From: Neisseria perflava
GTDB taxonomy: Bacteria; Pseudomonadota; Gammaproteobacteria; Burkholderiales; Neisseriaceae
Length of the DNA stretch: 64,000 nucleotides
Direction: 5' to 3'
NCBI RefSeq assembly: GCF_002863305.2
Contig: NZ_CP136962.1
Coordinates: forward strand, 992,001-1,056,000
In this document: piece by piece, positions 8,051 to 17,229 of the stretch
Numbering within the stretch: position 1 is the stretch's first letter
Layout of the letters: each line of letters opens with the position of its first letter
Notes under the pieces: generated by a model
Told to the model about the DNA's origin: nothing
The model's input: the letters and a program-made list of their open reading frames with translations, nothing else
Database searches by the model: none
Translations under genes and position numbers: made by a program

Positions 8051-9193
8051 TTAACCCCGATTCGAGCCTTTAACCATATCCATCAAAAACAATCGGCAAT
8101 CCAAGTTGCCATTAAACAACGGAATTTTACGTTTCGGAGAAAGGCGCATAAATTTCGGCATATCGCGATCGCCGGTAAACATCCCAACCAGCCAACCTGC
8201 GTAATGCTGTTTCAACCATGTGCCCAGTTGAGGATAAAGCGCCTGTAAAGCCTGAATTTCGGCAAGGCGCACGCCATAAGGCGGATTGGAAATCATAATG
8301 CCGTGTTCGCCGTTTGGCCGCGCGGCTTGCGCATCTTGCACGTCAAAGCGGATGAAATGATCCACTTCGGCGGCTTGGGCATTGGCCAATGCAGCACGAA
8401 TCATATAACGGTCATTATCGCTGCCGGAAATTGGCGCGGCGGCCGGTTTAATCTGTTTTTCAGCTTCACGGCGCAGCGCTTGCCATTTTTCTTTGTCGAA
8501 GTTTTGCAGTTTTTCAAAACCGAAACGGCGCATCAAACCCGGTGCACGGTGTGTCGCAATCCATGCAGCCTCAATGGCAATCGTGCCACTGCCGCAAAAC
8601 GGGTCTTGGAAAGGCTGCGTACCGTCGTAGCCAGCCAAAAGCAGCAAACCCGCCGCCAAGTTTTCCCTCAATGGCGCTTCGCCGGTATCCTGACGATAGC
8701 CGCGTTTGAAGAGCGCTTCGCCGGAAGTATCGATAAAGATTTCCACATTCCGTTCATCGATAAAGGCATGAATGCGGATATCGGGGTTGATTTTGCCCAC
8801 GCTAGGACGCGCATCATAAATATCGCGGAAGGCATCGCAGACGGCATCTTTGATTTTCAAACCGACAAAATCCAAGCTTTTCACATTGGCGCGCTTGCCT
8901 TCGACTTTGACTTTAAAGGTCTGCTCCAGCTTAAACCAACCTGTCCAATGCAGATTTCGTGCCAATTTGTAGATATCGTGTTCGTTGCGATAACCGCCTT
9001 TGGTCAAACGCAGCAAAACACGGCTGGCAACGCGCGAATGCAGGTTGATACGATACACCTGCTCCATCGTGCCTTTACATGCCACACCGCCGTCAACAGC
9101 GCGGATATCCTGACATGCCATGCTGTCGAGTTCCTGCGTCAAAGACGCTTCCAAACCGCGAGGACAAGTGATAAAAAGTGAATAAACCGTCAT
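8051..9193 (-). CDS. rlmL: 23S rRNA (guanine-N2)-methyltransferase, RlmL type with THUMP domain
   Basis: SAM-dependent RNA methyltransferase expected to modify 23S rRNA (G2445 in E. coli). The 380-residue product has an N-terminal ferredoxin-like/THUMP region (about residues 5-160) and a C-terminal Rossmann methyltransferase domain. That domain has DPFCGSGT (SAM-binding region) and SNPPYGVRL, the N-P-P-Y motif of N-methyltransferases acting on exocyclic amines. E. coli RlmL is fused to a second methyltransferase (RlmK); this protein is only the first half, as is usual outside enterics. The start is preceded by AAAGG. It is a single gene insulated by DUS terminators. Confidence 0.9.
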   Translation of the reverse strand: MTVYSLFITCPRGLEASLTQELDSMACQDIRAVDGGVACKGTMEQVYRINLHSRVASRVLLRLTKGGYRNEHDIYKLARNLHWTGWFKLEQTFKVKVEGKRANVKSLDFVGLKIKDAVCDAFRDIYDARPSVGKINPDIRIHAFIDERNVEIFIDTSGEALFKRGYRQDTGEAPLRENLAAGLLLLAGYDGTQPFQDPFCGSGTIAIEAAWIATHRAPGLMRRFGFEKLQNFDKEKWQALRREAEKQIKPAAAPISGSDNDRYMIRAALANAQAAEVDHFIRFDVQDAQAARPNGEHGIMISNPPYGVRLAEIQALQALYPQLGTWLKQHYAGWLVGMFTGDRDMPKFMRLSPKRKIPLFNGNLDCRLFLMDMVKGSNRG

Positions 9194-9267
9194 ATAAAAC
9201 CTTTCCGGGTAGAGCTATCCGAACCACTCGGATAACAAATAAAAACAATATTATAGCCGAAAAACCA

Positions 9268-9297
9268 AAAGGCCGTCTGAAACTTCAGACGGCCTTT
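9268..9297. terminator. DUS-pair hairpin between rlmL and the permease gene
   Basis: AAAGGCCGTCTGAA and complement with a two-base centre. It lies just after the permease stop on the minus strand and should terminate that transcript upstream of rlmL. Confidence 0.8.
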
Positions 9298-9310
9298 GAA
9301 TAAAGCTTTC

Positions 9311-10702
9311 TTAGTGATCCAAACTGTCGGTTTCCACCTTAACCGCTTTATCGGTTTTATCTTCCGGCAAAACCAAGTTCAACAATACCGCCATAATACC
9401 GCCTGCGGAAATTGAGTTTTGGAACAATACAGGCAGGTTTTTGAACACTTCCGGCTCAAATGCCACGCCTAAACCCAAACCGACAGAAGTAGCCGCGATG
9501 ACCGCTTCACGACGGCGAATACCATGGCTGACCAAAATCCGCACACCGGCAATCGCAATCAGGCCAAACATCAACACCATCGCGCCACCCAAAACAGGAC
9601 TTGGAATCGTGGTAAACGCGCGACCGATGACAGGGAACAAGCCCAACAATACCAAAATCGCTGCAATATATTTGCCCACATGGCGCGAAGCCACGCCGGT
9701 CATTTGAATCACGCCGTTATTTTGCGCAAAAGTGGTCAGCGGCAAAGAACCCAACGCAGTCGCAATCACAGACACCAAACCATCTGCCAATACGCCGCCG
9801 CGCAGACGTTTGGTGTATTCCTCACCCTCAATCGGCTGCTCGGAGACCATTGCTGTCGCCGTCAAATCGCCCACTGCCTCAAATACGCTCAACAAGAAAA
9901 TCGCACCGGCGACAATAAACGCGTGCCAATCAAATGCGAAACCATATTTAAACGGAACAGGCAGGGTAATCAGCGGCAGATTTTGCAGGGCGGAAAAATC
10001 CACTTTGCCCAAAAACAGCGCAACGATATACCCGACGATCAAACCCACCGCGATGCCGCTCATGCGCAGCAATGGATTCTTCAAGCAGTTGAAAACCAAC
10101 ACAATCAGCAACACCAGCGATGCCAGACCTAAGTTTTCCATCGAGCCGAACGTACCGTCTGCTTTCGCACCGAAGCCGCCGCCGAAATCGGTAATGCCGA
10201 CATGAACCAAGCTCAAGCCGATCAACATGACGACCACGCCGCTTACAGTCGGCGTAATCACTTTTTTCAAATAAGGCAAAAGCCAAGCGGAGAAGCACAC
10301 CAAAAACGCGCCGACAAAGGACACGCCCAAAAGCGTTGAAATCATCACATCTTCAGTCAATCCGCCCTCTTTCATGCCGGTACCTAGTGCAATCATCACG
10401 GTAACAAAAGAGAAGTTGACCGACTGAATCGACAACATACCCGAACCAACCGGCCCAAAACGGTTGACTTGCAAATAAGTGCCGACGCCGGAAGCCACCA
10501 TCGCCATCGACACCAAATAAGCCGTCATTTCAACCGGCAGCTCCAACGCCCCGCCGACAATCAATGCCGGAGTAATCATCGGAACAAAAATCGCCAGAAG
10601 GTGCGTAACCGCACTCAACAACGCATTCCCAAACGGCGGCTTGTCTTCCAAACCATAAACCAAATCAAGCGATTCCGCCTGTTTTTCAGTCATTCCGGCC
10701 AT
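9311..10702 (-). CDS. NCS2-family xanthine/uracil-type permease (XanP-like)
   Basis: Inner-membrane nucleobase:cation symporter of 463 residues with about 12-14 hydrophobic segments. NCS2 hallmarks resemble E. coli XanP: an N-terminal region like YRLEDRPP (here YGLEDKPPFGN), GPVGSGMLSIQ, SGVVVMLIGLSLV, and QNNGVIQMTGVASR near the substrate site. XanP-like features favour xanthine, but related proteins carry uracil or urate, so the substrate is not fixed. GAGAAGG before the first ATG supports this start. No purine-metabolism genes are adjacent. Confidence 0.87.
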   Translation of the reverse strand: MAGMTEKQAESLDLVYGLEDKPPFGNALLSAVTHLLAIFVPMITPALIVGGALELPVEMTAYLVSMAMVASGVGTYLQVNRFGPVGSGMLSIQSVNFSFVTVMIALGTGMKEGGLTEDVMISTLLGVSFVGAFLVCFSAWLLPYLKKVITPTVSGVVVMLIGLSLVHVGITDFGGGFGAKADGTFGSMENLGLASLVLLIVLVFNCLKNPLLRMSGIAVGLIVGYIVALFLGKVDFSALQNLPLITLPVPFKYGFAFDWHAFIVAGAIFLLSVFEAVGDLTATAMVSEQPIEGEEYTKRLRGGVLADGLVSVIATALGSLPLTTFAQNNGVIQMTGVASRHVGKYIAAILVLLGLFPVIGRAFTTIPSPVLGGAMVLMFGLIAIAGVRILVSHGIRRREAVIAATSVGLGLGVAFEPEVFKNLPVLFQNSISAGGIMAVLLNLVLPEDKTDKAVKVETDSLDH

Positions 10703-10746
10703 GTTGAACCTTCTCTCAAGAATCGTTAAAAAATATTAAGATGCGT

Positions 10747-10775
10747 ATTTTAACTAATTTGAAATGTATCAGCAA
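10747..10775 (-). promoter_or_regulatory. Promoter of the NCS2 permease gene
   Basis: On the minus strand: -35 TTGCTG (10770-10775), 17-base spacer, -10 TAAAAT (10747-10752), about 45 bp before the permease start. The 336-bp gap 10703-11038 otherwise holds a DUS hairpin and the dapA promoter; no gene is seen there. Confidence 0.6.
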
Positions 10776-10788
10776 ATTCAAAACCATC

Positions 10789-10829
10789 AGGCCGTCTGAA
10801 AGTTCCGCCCAACTGTTTTCAGACGGCCT
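10789..10829. terminator. DUS inverted pair between divergent genes
   Basis: AGGCCGTCTGAA and complement with a 17-base loop, lying between two divergent promoters. It may serve uptake rather than termination, since no gene reads into it. Confidence 0.4.
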
Positions 10830-10966
10830 CAAACCGCCTTAACACATTTTAATTCTTGACATCATTTTTCCATCTCAAAACAAACAAACCAATGATTTAA
10901 AAATGTATTATTCATTAAGATAATGACAAGTCACCATTAAACGGCAAAGCCTCATAGCGGATATGT

Positions 10967-10995
10967 TTCACACAAACAACAAAGTAAGCTACAAT
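10967..10995 (+). promoter_or_regulatory. Promoter of dapA
   Basis: -35 TTCACA (10967-10972), 17-base spacer and -10 TACAAT (10990-10995), about 45 bp upstream of the dapA start. Confidence 0.6.
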
Positions 10996-11038
10996 CCACT
11001 GCATAATTCACCTACACCATAAAATTAAAGGTTTCCGT

Positions 11039-11914
11039 ATGTTAAAAGGCAGTCTGGTTGCCCTGATTACCCCGATGAATCAAGACGGCAGCATCAACTA
11101 CGAACAACTTCATGACTTAATCGACTGGCACATTGAAAACGGCACCGACGGCATCGTCGCAGTCGGTACCACCGGCGAGTCAGCCACTCTGCCTGTCGAA
11201 GAACATTTGGCCGTTATTGAAGCCACTGTCAAACACGTCAACAAGCGCATTCCCGTTATCGCCGGTACAGGAGCCAACAATACTGTCGAAGCCATCGCCC
11301 TTTCTAAAGCAGCCGAGCAAGCCGGTGCGGACTACACCTTATCTGTTGTTCCCTACTACAACAAACCTTCGCAAGAAGGCATTTACCAACATTTCAAAGC
11401 CATCGCCGAAGCCACTTCGATTCCGATGATTATCTATAATGTTCCCGGCCGTACCGTCGTCAGCATGAGCAACGACACTATTTTGCGTTTGGCCGAGATT
11501 CCGAATATCATCGGCGTGAAAGAAGCCAGCGGCAATATCGGTAACAACATCGAATTGATCAACAGCGTTCCTGAAGGTTTTGCCGTTTTATCCGGCGATG
11601 ACCCTACCGGCCTGCCTTTCATGCTGTGTGGCGGTCATGGCGTGGTAACCGTTGCAGCCAACGTTGCACCGAAACTCTTTGCCGATATGTGCCGAGCCGC
11701 CCTTGAGGGCGATATTGCGACCGCCCGTCGTCTAAACGAGCAACTTATCCCAATTTATAACACCATGTTCTGCGAGCCCAGCCCGGCCGCGCCCAAATGG
11801 GGCCTGAGCTTATTGGGCAAATGCGAACCCCATGTTCGTCTGCCTTTGGTAGCACTGACCGAAGCCGGTCAAGCCAAAGTCCGAGCCGCTCTGGAAAAAT
11901 CAGGACAAATCTGA
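11039..11914 (+). CDS. dapA: 4-hydroxy-tetrahydrodipicolinate synthase
   Basis: Condenses pyruvate with aspartate semialdehyde, the first committed step to diaminopimelate and lysine, in the cytoplasm. The 291-residue TIM-barrel protein has the family motifs GTTGES (pyruvate carboxylate site), YNVPGRT (catalytic Tyr region) and IGVKEASG, which contains the Schiff-base lysine. Length and motifs are those of the typical bacterial enzyme. AAAGG lies upstream of the ATG. bamC follows after a DUS terminator, an order like the dapA-nlpB/bamC neighbourhood of E. coli, although the terminator suggests separate transcripts. Confidence 0.97.
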   Translation: MLKGSLVALITPMNQDGSINYEQLHDLIDWHIENGTDGIVAVGTTGESATLPVEEHLAVIEATVKHVNKRIPVIAGTGANNTVEAIALSKAAEQAGADYTLSVVPYYNKPSQEGIYQHFKAIAEATSIPMIIYNVPGRTVVSMSNDTILRLAEIPNIIGVKEASGNIGNNIELINSVPEGFAVLSGDDPTGLPFMLCGGHGVVTVAANVAPKLFADMCRAALEGDIATARRLNEQLIPIYNTMFCEPSPAAPKWGLSLLGKCEPHVRLPLVALTEAGQAKVRAALEKSGQI

Positions 11915-11924
11915 TCCGGAAATA

Positions 11925-11962
11925 AGGCCGTCTGAATCCTAAACACCCTTTTCAGACGGCCT
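11925..11962 (+). terminator. DUS-pair terminator between dapA and bamC
   Basis: AGGCCGTCTGAA and complement around a 14-base loop, starting 11 bp after the dapA stop. Confidence 0.7.
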
Positions 11963-11995
11963 CCCTGTTAAGAACTTCATCCACAGGAAAACAAG

Positions 11996-13126
11996 ATGAC
12001 CTATATCAAACCCATCGTAGTAGCCCTCGCCCTGATTAGCATGACTGCCTGTTCCGGCAGCAAAAAAGAACAACCCAAACTCGACTATCAAAGTCAATCA
12101 CACCGCTTGGTCAAACTGGAAGTACCACCTGATTTGAACAACCCAGACCAAGGCAACCTCTATCAATTACCGGCAGGCAGCGGCGCCGTCCGCGCCAGCG
12201 ACTTCAACAAACGCCGCACTCAAGCCGTACAACAACCTGCCAATGCAGAAGTTTTGAAATCCGTTAAAGGCGTACGCCTTGAGCGTGACGGCAACCAACG
12301 CTGGTTGGTTGTCGATGGCAAATCGCCTCGCGAAATTTGGCCGTTGCTGAAAGTGTTCTGGCAAGAAAACGGTTTCGACATCAAATCTGAAGAACCGGCT
12401 ATCGGCCAAATGGAAACCGAGTGGGCTGAAAACCGAGCCAAAATCCCTCAAGACAGCCTGCGCCGCCTGTTGGACAAAGTCGGCTTGGGCGGTATCTACT
12501 CTACCAGCGAACGCGACAAATTCATCATCCGCATCGAACAAGGTAAAAACGGTTCGACCGACATCTTCTTCGCCCACAAAGGCATGAAAGAAGTTTATGC
12601 CGACCGTAAAAAAGACACCACCATGTGGCAGCCAAGCGAGAGTGACCCTAATCTTGAAGCCGCATTCCTCGCCCGCTTTATGCAATACTTGGGCGTTGAC
12701 GGTCAGCAAGCTGAACAGGCCCTAACCCAAAGCGTTGCCGCCCGCAGCAATGCTTCTGAGTTGGCCCGTGTGGACAACGACACCCTGCTGCTGGCTGGCG
12801 ATTACGGCCGCAACTGGCGCCGTACCGCCCTTGCGCTTGACCGCATCGGCCTGACTGTTATCGGTCAAAATGCCGAACGCCGCGCCTTCTTGGTTCAACA
12901 AGCACCAACCGAAGGCGAAGCAGTTGCCAATAAAAAACCGGGTCTGTTCAAACGCGTATTTGGCAAAGGCAAAGTAGAAGCGCCAAAAACGTACCCTGAA
13001 ATCATCGTCTATGTTGAGCCTATCAACAATGGCGCACGCCTCCATCTGTTGAACAAAGACGGCAGCCCATACAAAGGCAGCGATGCCTCCACATTGTTGA
13101 GCCGCCTGCACACAGAATTGCGTTAA
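11996..13126 (+). CDS. bamC: Outer-membrane assembly lipoprotein BamC (NlpB)
   Basis: Accessory lipoprotein of the BAM complex that inserts beta-barrel proteins into the outer membrane. A signal peptide with lipobox ISMTAC puts the acylated Cys at residue 19. The following disordered segment has the LEVPPDL motif characteristic of BamC/NlpB. Two helix-grip-like domains follow (about residues 90-210 and 255-375). At 376 residues it is slightly longer than E. coli BamC. The start lies behind CAGGAAAAC. Its place behind dapA matches the conserved neighbourhood. Confidence 0.9.
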   Translation: MTYIKPIVVALALISMTACSGSKKEQPKLDYQSQSHRLVKLEVPPDLNNPDQGNLYQLPAGSGAVRASDFNKRRTQAVQQPANAEVLKSVKGVRLERDGNQRWLVVDGKSPREIWPLLKVFWQENGFDIKSEEPAIGQMETEWAENRAKIPQDSLRRLLDKVGLGGIYSTSERDKFIIRIEQGKNGSTDIFFAHKGMKEVYADRKKDTTMWQPSESDPNLEAAFLARFMQYLGVDGQQAEQALTQSVAARSNASELARVDNDTLLLAGDYGRNWRRTALALDRIGLTVIGQNAERRAFLVQQAPTEGEAVANKKPGLFKRVFGKGKVEAPKTYPEIIVYVEPINNGARLHLLNKDGSPYKGSDASTLLSRLHTELR

Positions 13127-13141
13127 TCCGTTATTCGACTT

Positions 13142-13170
13142 AAGGCCGTCTGAAATATTCAGACGGCCTT
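13142..13170 (+). terminator. DUS-pair terminator of bamC
   Basis: AAGGCCGTCTGAA and complement with a three-base loop, followed by a T-run. Confidence 0.8.
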
Positions 13171-13189
13171 TTTAACGAATGCGGCATGG

Positions 13190-13217
13190 TTTCAAATTCT
13201 CAATCTGACGTTATAAT
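13190..13217 (+). promoter_or_regulatory. Promoter for the small membrane gene and rdgB
   Basis: -35 TTTCAA (13190-13195), 16-base spacer and consensus -10 TATAAT (13212-13217). Its position inside the longest possible reading of the next gene supports the downstream ATG at 13249. Confidence 0.6.
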
Positions 13218-13248
13218 CAGAACATTTTTCCCCCTCCCCCAAGCTGCC

Positions 13249-13479
13249 ATGACCCGACAAAAAGCCTATCTGCTCCTGACCGCCCTGTTTACCCTGATGT
13301 TTATCGTACTGATTCTGTTGGGCGCTTATCTTCTGAGCATTCACAGCAAACAATTTGCCGTTGCCGCCTTTCTGTTTGCCTTTGCCGCCGTTTTTGCCCA
13401 AATCGGCAGCCTTGCCCTTTACATCCGCCACAAAGCACGCGCACAAATGGCTCGTATGCAGCAAACCGAAACCCATTAA
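13249..13479 (+). CDS. Small two-helix inner-membrane protein, hypothetical
   Basis: A 76-residue protein with two predicted membrane helices (about residues 7-27 and 34-58) joined by LLSIHSKQ and ended by a basic tail (RHKARAQMARM). I do not recognise a family. An earlier in-frame ATG at 13186 would place a -10 box inside the coding region, so 13249 is preferred, although its ribosome site is weak. It ends nine bases before rdgB and probably shares its transcript. Confidence 0.65.
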   Translation: MTRQKAYLLLTALFTLMFIVLILLGAYLLSIHSKQFAVAAFLFAFAAVFAQIGSLALYIRHKARAQMARMQQTETH

Positions 13480-13488
13480 GGAAAAACC

Positions 13489-14082
13489 ATGTTTGAAAAA
13501 ATCGTCCTTGCCAGTGGCAACACAGGCAAACTCAACGAATTTTCCCGCCTCTTTGCCGACTTAAACATCGAAGTCCTGCCACAATCGCAGTTCAATACGC
13601 CCGAATGTCCCGAGCCGTACCATACCTTTGTTGAAAATGCCCTGGCTAAAGCACGTCATGCCGCCAAATACAGCGGCTTACCGGCACTTGCCGACGATTC
13701 CGGCATCTGCACCAACGCCTTAAACGGCGCACCCGGCATTTTCTCCGCACGTTATGCAGGTGAAAACCCCAAATCCGATGCCGCAAACAACGCCAAACTG
13801 TCTGCCGATCTTGCTGATAAAGACGATAAAAGCTGTTACTACGTCTGCGTCCTCGTCCTTGTCCGTCATGAAAACGACCCGCAACCCATCATCGCCGAAG
13901 GCATCTGGCGCGGACAATGGCAGGCAGAAGCAGCCGGTACAAACGGCTTCGGCTACGACCCGCATTTCTATCTGGCCGAACATGGTTGCACCGCCGCCGA
14001 GCTTGACCCTGAAATCAAAAATGCCGAAAGCCACCGTGCCCAAGCATTGCGCGAACTATTAAGAAAAATCAAGTCCTTATAA
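13489..14082 (+). CDS. rdgB: XTP/dITP pyrophosphatase (HAM1/RdgB)
   Basis: House-cleaning enzyme hydrolysing ITP, dITP and XTP to monophosphates, so keeping deaminated purines out of nucleic acids. The 197-residue protein has the SGNTGK phosphate-binding N-terminus, FVENALAKARHAAK, LADDSG (metal-binding) and GFGYDPHF, all typical of the family. AAGGA lies before the ATG. Confidence 0.95.
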   Translation: MFEKIVLASGNTGKLNEFSRLFADLNIEVLPQSQFNTPECPEPYHTFVENALAKARHAAKYSGLPALADDSGICTNALNGAPGIFSARYAGENPKSDAANNAKLSADLADKDDKSCYYVCVLVLVRHENDPQPIIAEGIWRGQWQAEAAGTNGFGYDPHFYLAEHGCTAAELDPEIKNAESHRAQALRELLRKIKSL

Positions 14083-14091
14083 ATTGGTAAC

Positions 14092-14118
14092 AGGCCGTCT
14101 GAAACCTTCAGACGGCCT
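14092..14118 (+). terminator. DUS-pair terminator of rdgB
   Basis: AGGCCGTCTGAA and complement around a three-base centre, 10 bp after the rdgB stop. Confidence 0.75.
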
Positions 14119-14135
14119 ACCTCATATTCATTCCC

Positions 14136-14498
14136 ATGCGCAAACCCTCGCCTGAAGAATTGGCAGCCTTTGCAAAACACGTCGCTGCCTTCATCCCAAC
14201 CACACCCGACAAACTTCTTCAACTCATTGACAGTCAAGAAACTGCTATCGTCTTTTTAGGCAAACCAAGTTGTTCATACTGCCGCCGTTTTGTTGCAAAA
14301 CTGTCTACCATTTCCTTAAACAAGCAGCTTACCGTCCGCTTTACAGACAGCAGCAACAAAGCAGCTTTAAAAACTTTTCGTGAGCAACACAACATCAAAA
14401 CTGTTCCTGCACTACTCAAAATCTCACAAGGCAAAATAAAATTCGTCTGCAATTCCAAATTATCAGAAGAAGAAATTGAAGCTTTTTTGAGCGCTTAG
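14136..14498 (+). CDS. Thioredoxin-like protein with CSYC active site
   Basis: A 120-residue cytosolic thiol-disulfide protein. A thioredoxin fold is suggested by VFLGKPSCSYCRRF (CxxC about residues 47-50), the downstream cis-Pro region TVPALLKI, and a final helix. No signal peptide is present. The partner and reaction are unknown; it could be a thioredoxin-like reductant or a member of the PedC/bacteriocin-accessory-like thioredoxin group. The start has no clear Shine-Dalgarno sequence. Confidence 0.75.
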   Translation: MRKPSPEELAAFAKHVAAFIPTTPDKLLQLIDSQETAIVFLGKPSCSYCRRFVAKLSTISLNKQLTVRFTDSSNKAALKTFREQHNIKTVPALLKISQGKIKFVCNSKLSEEEIEAFLSA

Positions 14499-14594
14499 AC
14501 TTCGCATATTTCCTACTGATTACTTTCCCAGCCGACATTTCAGTTAAAATAACGGCCTAAAAATTTCAGACGGCCTCAAGCCTCAACACATACC

Positions 14595-15770
14595 ATGACC
14601 CAAATCACTTTCCAACGCCCCGGCCACCTAACCGCCCTGCCTCCTTTATCACTCTATATCCACATTCCTTGGTGCATCAAAAAATGCCCGTATTGCGACT
14701 TCAATTCCCACAGCCTGAAAAACGGCCTGCCGGAAGAAGCCTATATCGATGCCCTATTAACTGACTTGCAGCTTGAATTGCCCAATATTTGGGGCAGGCC
14801 GGTGGAAACCATTTTTTTCGGTGGCGGGACACCCAGCCTATTTCAAGCAGAATCAATTGACCGTTTGTTAAGTGGCGTGCGTTCGCTGTTGCGCTTGCAA
14901 CCCGAAGCGGAAATTACTTTGGAAGCCAATCCGGGCACATTTGAAATTGAGAAGTTTCAGGGATTTAAAGACGCAGGTATTACGCGTCTGTCTATCGGCG
15001 TGCAAAGTTTTAACGACGATATGCTTGCTCGATTGGGACGCGTTCACAACGGCAAAGAAGCCCTGACAGCCATTGATACTGCCTTGAAATTATTTGAAAA
15101 AGTTAATATCGATTTGATGTATGCCCTGCCAAACCAAACGGTTCAGACGGCATTAAACGATGTGCAAACCGCTATTGCAACAGGCGTATCTCATATCAGC
15201 GCATATCATCTGACCATGGAGCCGAACACACCTTTCGGTCATACGCCGCCAAAAGGATTGCCGCAAGATGAAGCGGCGTTGGACATCGAAGATGCCGTAC
15301 ACGGCACATTGGAAGGCACAGGCTTTATCCACTACGAAACATCGGCTTTCGCAAAAACTAATATGCAGTGCCGTCATAATTTGAACTACTGGCAGTTCGG
15401 CGATTACTTAGGGATAGGCGCCGGTGCACACGGCAAAATTTCCTATCCCGACCGTATCGAACGTACCGTCCGCCGTCGTCATCCCAACGACTATCTTGCC
15501 ACCATGCAGAGCAATCCGCATGAAGCAGTTGAACGCAAAACCGTTGCTTCCGAAGACCTTCCATTCGAGTTCATGATGAACGCCCTGCGCCTGACCGACG
15601 GCGTACCTGCTCCAACACTGCAAGAACGTACCGGCGTACCTACTGCAAAAATCATGGCACAAATCGAAACCGCCAGACAAAAAGGCCTGCTTGAATCAGA
15701 CCCGACCGTATTCCGCCCGACCGAGAAAGGCCGTTTGTTCTTAAACGACTTGTTACAGTGTTTTTTATAA
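14595..15770 (+). CDS. hemW: Radical SAM heme chaperone HemW
   Basis: Radical-SAM protein formerly called oxygen-independent coproporphyrinogen oxidase-like; HemW binds heme and is implicated in delivering it to respiratory proteins. In the 391 residues the cluster motif CIKKCPYCDF (CxxxCxxC) has the HemW-style spacing, followed by FFGGGTPS and the SIGVQSF and GLP signatures of the HemN/HemW family. It lacks the N-terminal extension of true HemN. A DUS lies just upstream (14567-14576). Confidence 0.93.
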   Translation: MTQITFQRPGHLTALPPLSLYIHIPWCIKKCPYCDFNSHSLKNGLPEEAYIDALLTDLQLELPNIWGRPVETIFFGGGTPSLFQAESIDRLLSGVRSLLRLQPEAEITLEANPGTFEIEKFQGFKDAGITRLSIGVQSFNDDMLARLGRVHNGKEALTAIDTALKLFEKVNIDLMYALPNQTVQTALNDVQTAIATGVSHISAYHLTMEPNTPFGHTPPKGLPQDEAALDIEDAVHGTLEGTGFIHYETSAFAKTNMQCRHNLNYWQFGDYLGIGAGAHGKISYPDRIERTVRRRHPNDYLATMQSNPHEAVERKTVASEDLPFEFMMNALRLTDGVPAPTLQERTGVPTAKIMAQIETARQKGLLESDPTVFRPTEKGRLFLNDLLQCFL

Positions 15771-15804
15771 GTGCGATTTTACAACAGTTAAAAAATTTTT
15801 AGAT

Positions 15805-15833
15805 TTGCTTAATTTACGACAAGAAAATACAAT
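15805..15833 (+). promoter_or_regulatory. Promoter of nspA
   Basis: -35 TTGCTT (15805-15810), 17-base spacer and -10 TACAAT (15828-15833), with a ~70-base leader before the nspA start. Confidence 0.65.
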
Positions 15834-15905
15834 CAGAATAATTGTTGGGAACGACCAACCCCGGCGATTATCCACTACTTCTAATCCTACATTAAGGACA
15901 AAACA

Positions 15906-16448
15906 ATGAAAAAAGTTCTGGTAACACTGATTGCTCTTTCCCTGCCTACATTTGCATTGGCTGATGCAACCAAAGGTTTTTATATTCAAGCTGATGCTGG
16001 TCATGCTACTGTAAAATTGGGTGGCGCATCAATTAAAGGCTTTAGCCCTCGTATTTCTGCAGGCTATGATTTCGGCGATTTCCGTGTTGCCGCCGACTAT
16101 ACGCATTATAAATCTGCAAAGATTAATGTACCTTCGGTATATGCTGAGGCTAAATATCACAGTGCCGGTGTATCTGCTATTTATGATTTTGACCTGCAAG
16201 CCCCTGTAAAACCTTATGTAGGCGCTCGCCTTGGCCTTAACCACTCTACTCATAAATATCAAACAGCCGGACAAACAGCTGAACGTAAAGATACTAAAAT
16301 TGGCGTAGGTGCAATGGCTGGTGTAAGTTACGATGTAACTCAAAATGTAGCATTGGATGCAGGCTATCGCTATAACCACTGGAGCAAGATCAATAACGTT
16401 AAGCTCCATACTCACGAAGTATCTGCTGGTGTACGCGTAACATTCTAA
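15906..16448 (+). CDS. nspA: Outer-membrane beta-barrel protein NspA
   Basis: Neisserial surface protein A homologue: an eight-stranded outer-membrane barrel of the Opa/NspA family (in meningococcus it binds factor H). The 180-residue precursor has a signal peptide (cut after FALA), then GFYIQADAGHA, KGFSPRISAGYDF, YDFDLQAPVKPYVGARLGLN and the terminal SAGVRVTF with C-terminal Phe for BAM recognition. These blocks match remembered NspA closely; variation concentrates in presumed surface loops. AAGGA precedes the ATG. There are no coding repeats of the kind that phase-vary opa genes. Confidence 0.92.
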   Translation: MKKVLVTLIALSLPTFALADATKGFYIQADAGHATVKLGGASIKGFSPRISAGYDFGDFRVAADYTHYKSAKINVPSVYAEAKYHSAGVSAIYDFDLQAPVKPYVGARLGLNHSTHKYQTAGQTAERKDTKIGVGAMAGVSYDVTQNVALDAGYRYNHWSKINNVKLHTHEVSAGVRVTF

Positions 16449-16490
16449 TTCTTGTCATGAGGCAATCATTGCTTCAAATATCAAGTAACA

Positions 16491-16534
16491 AAAGGCCGTC
16501 TGAAACCTGTTTCTCAGGATTTCAAACGGCCTTT
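16491..16534. terminator. Degenerate DUS-pair terminator after nspA
   Basis: AAAGGCCGTCTGAAA pairs with TTTCAAACGGCCTTT, where one G to A change leaves a mismatch in the right DUS. It lies between two convergent genes. Confidence 0.7.
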
Positions 16535-16551
16535 AAGTTTTTTAAATATGT

Positions 16552-16920
16552 CTAACTTTTTGCTGCTTTTACTTTTGTTGCAAACCACAGCGCTGCAACC
16601 GTACCTACCATATCGGCAATACCGTCCGCGATTGAACCTTGCCGCGTAGTAGTCAGAAATGCCTGAGCCAACTCACTGCCTACTGCGAACAATAAAGCGG
16701 CAAACAGAATACCTTTATAGGGAATATTCCTATTGTCTTGAATAAATATTTTTGCGCACAGCCATGCCTGACCGAAAAACAGCCCGAAATGGCCGACTTT
16801 ATCAAAATGGGGAAATGGTGGAGCGCTATTGCCGCCCTCTTTGAAAAGCAAGGCATAAATGGCGGCGGCAAACCAAATCAAGGCAGCGACAGTAAATTTG
16901 TTTAACGGCAAGGCTTTCAT
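16552..16920 (-). CDS. VanZ-like family membrane protein
   Basis: A 122-residue inner-membrane protein with about three to four hydrophobic helices. The VanZ-like signature is visible as DKVGHFGLFFGQAWL and later SELAQAFLTTTRQGSIADGIADMVGT. The biochemical role of most VanZ-like proteins is unknown. Its start overlaps the stop of the upstream small gene by four bases (ATGA), indicating translational coupling. Confidence 0.8.
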   Translation of the reverse strand: MKALPLNKFTVAALIWFAAAIYALLFKEGGNSAPPFPHFDKVGHFGLFFGQAWLCAKIFIQDNRNIPYKGILFAALLFAVGSELAQAFLTTTRQGSIADGIADMVGTVAALWFATKVKAAKS

Positions 16921-17126
16921 TTGTCGGCCTCTTCATCCAGCCATGTTTGGCAGATATCTGCCAAGCGGACAAATTTCCCACCCCGCGCCTTCAAAATATC
17001 ACGCCATTGTGCTACTTCTTCAGCATCCGGGGCATCTTCAATACTGCATTCGTAAAGACAGAAGTCTAATGTTTCGCCAACAATGCCTGGGGTTTCGGTC
17101 TGCATAAGGCTGGTCAGTTCGTTCAT
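16917..17126 (-). CDS. Small acidic hypothetical protein coupled to the VanZ-like gene
   Basis: A 69-residue, acidic, soluble protein without signal peptide or membrane helix; not recognised. It contains two cysteines (DFCLYEC) and a third near the C-terminus. The four-base overlap with the VanZ-like gene supports it being real and co-translated. Confidence 0.65.
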   Translation of the reverse strand: MNELTSLMQTETPGIVGETLDFCLYECSIEDAPDAEEVAQWRDILKARGGKFVRLADICQTWLDEEADK

Positions 17127-17229
17127 ATTTACTGTTTCTTCGATTAGTTTATCGCTAGTCAGATCACACTACCTGTTTTCAGGCCGTCTGAACATGATGT
17201 GCAAGGCTACCCGTTCGATTTGGGTACGC

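Noticed and set aside
17209..17225. tRNA T-arm look-alike (ACCCG, loop TTCGATT, TGGGT)
   Set aside because: No anticodon arm, D-arm or acceptor stem can be built around it on either strand.
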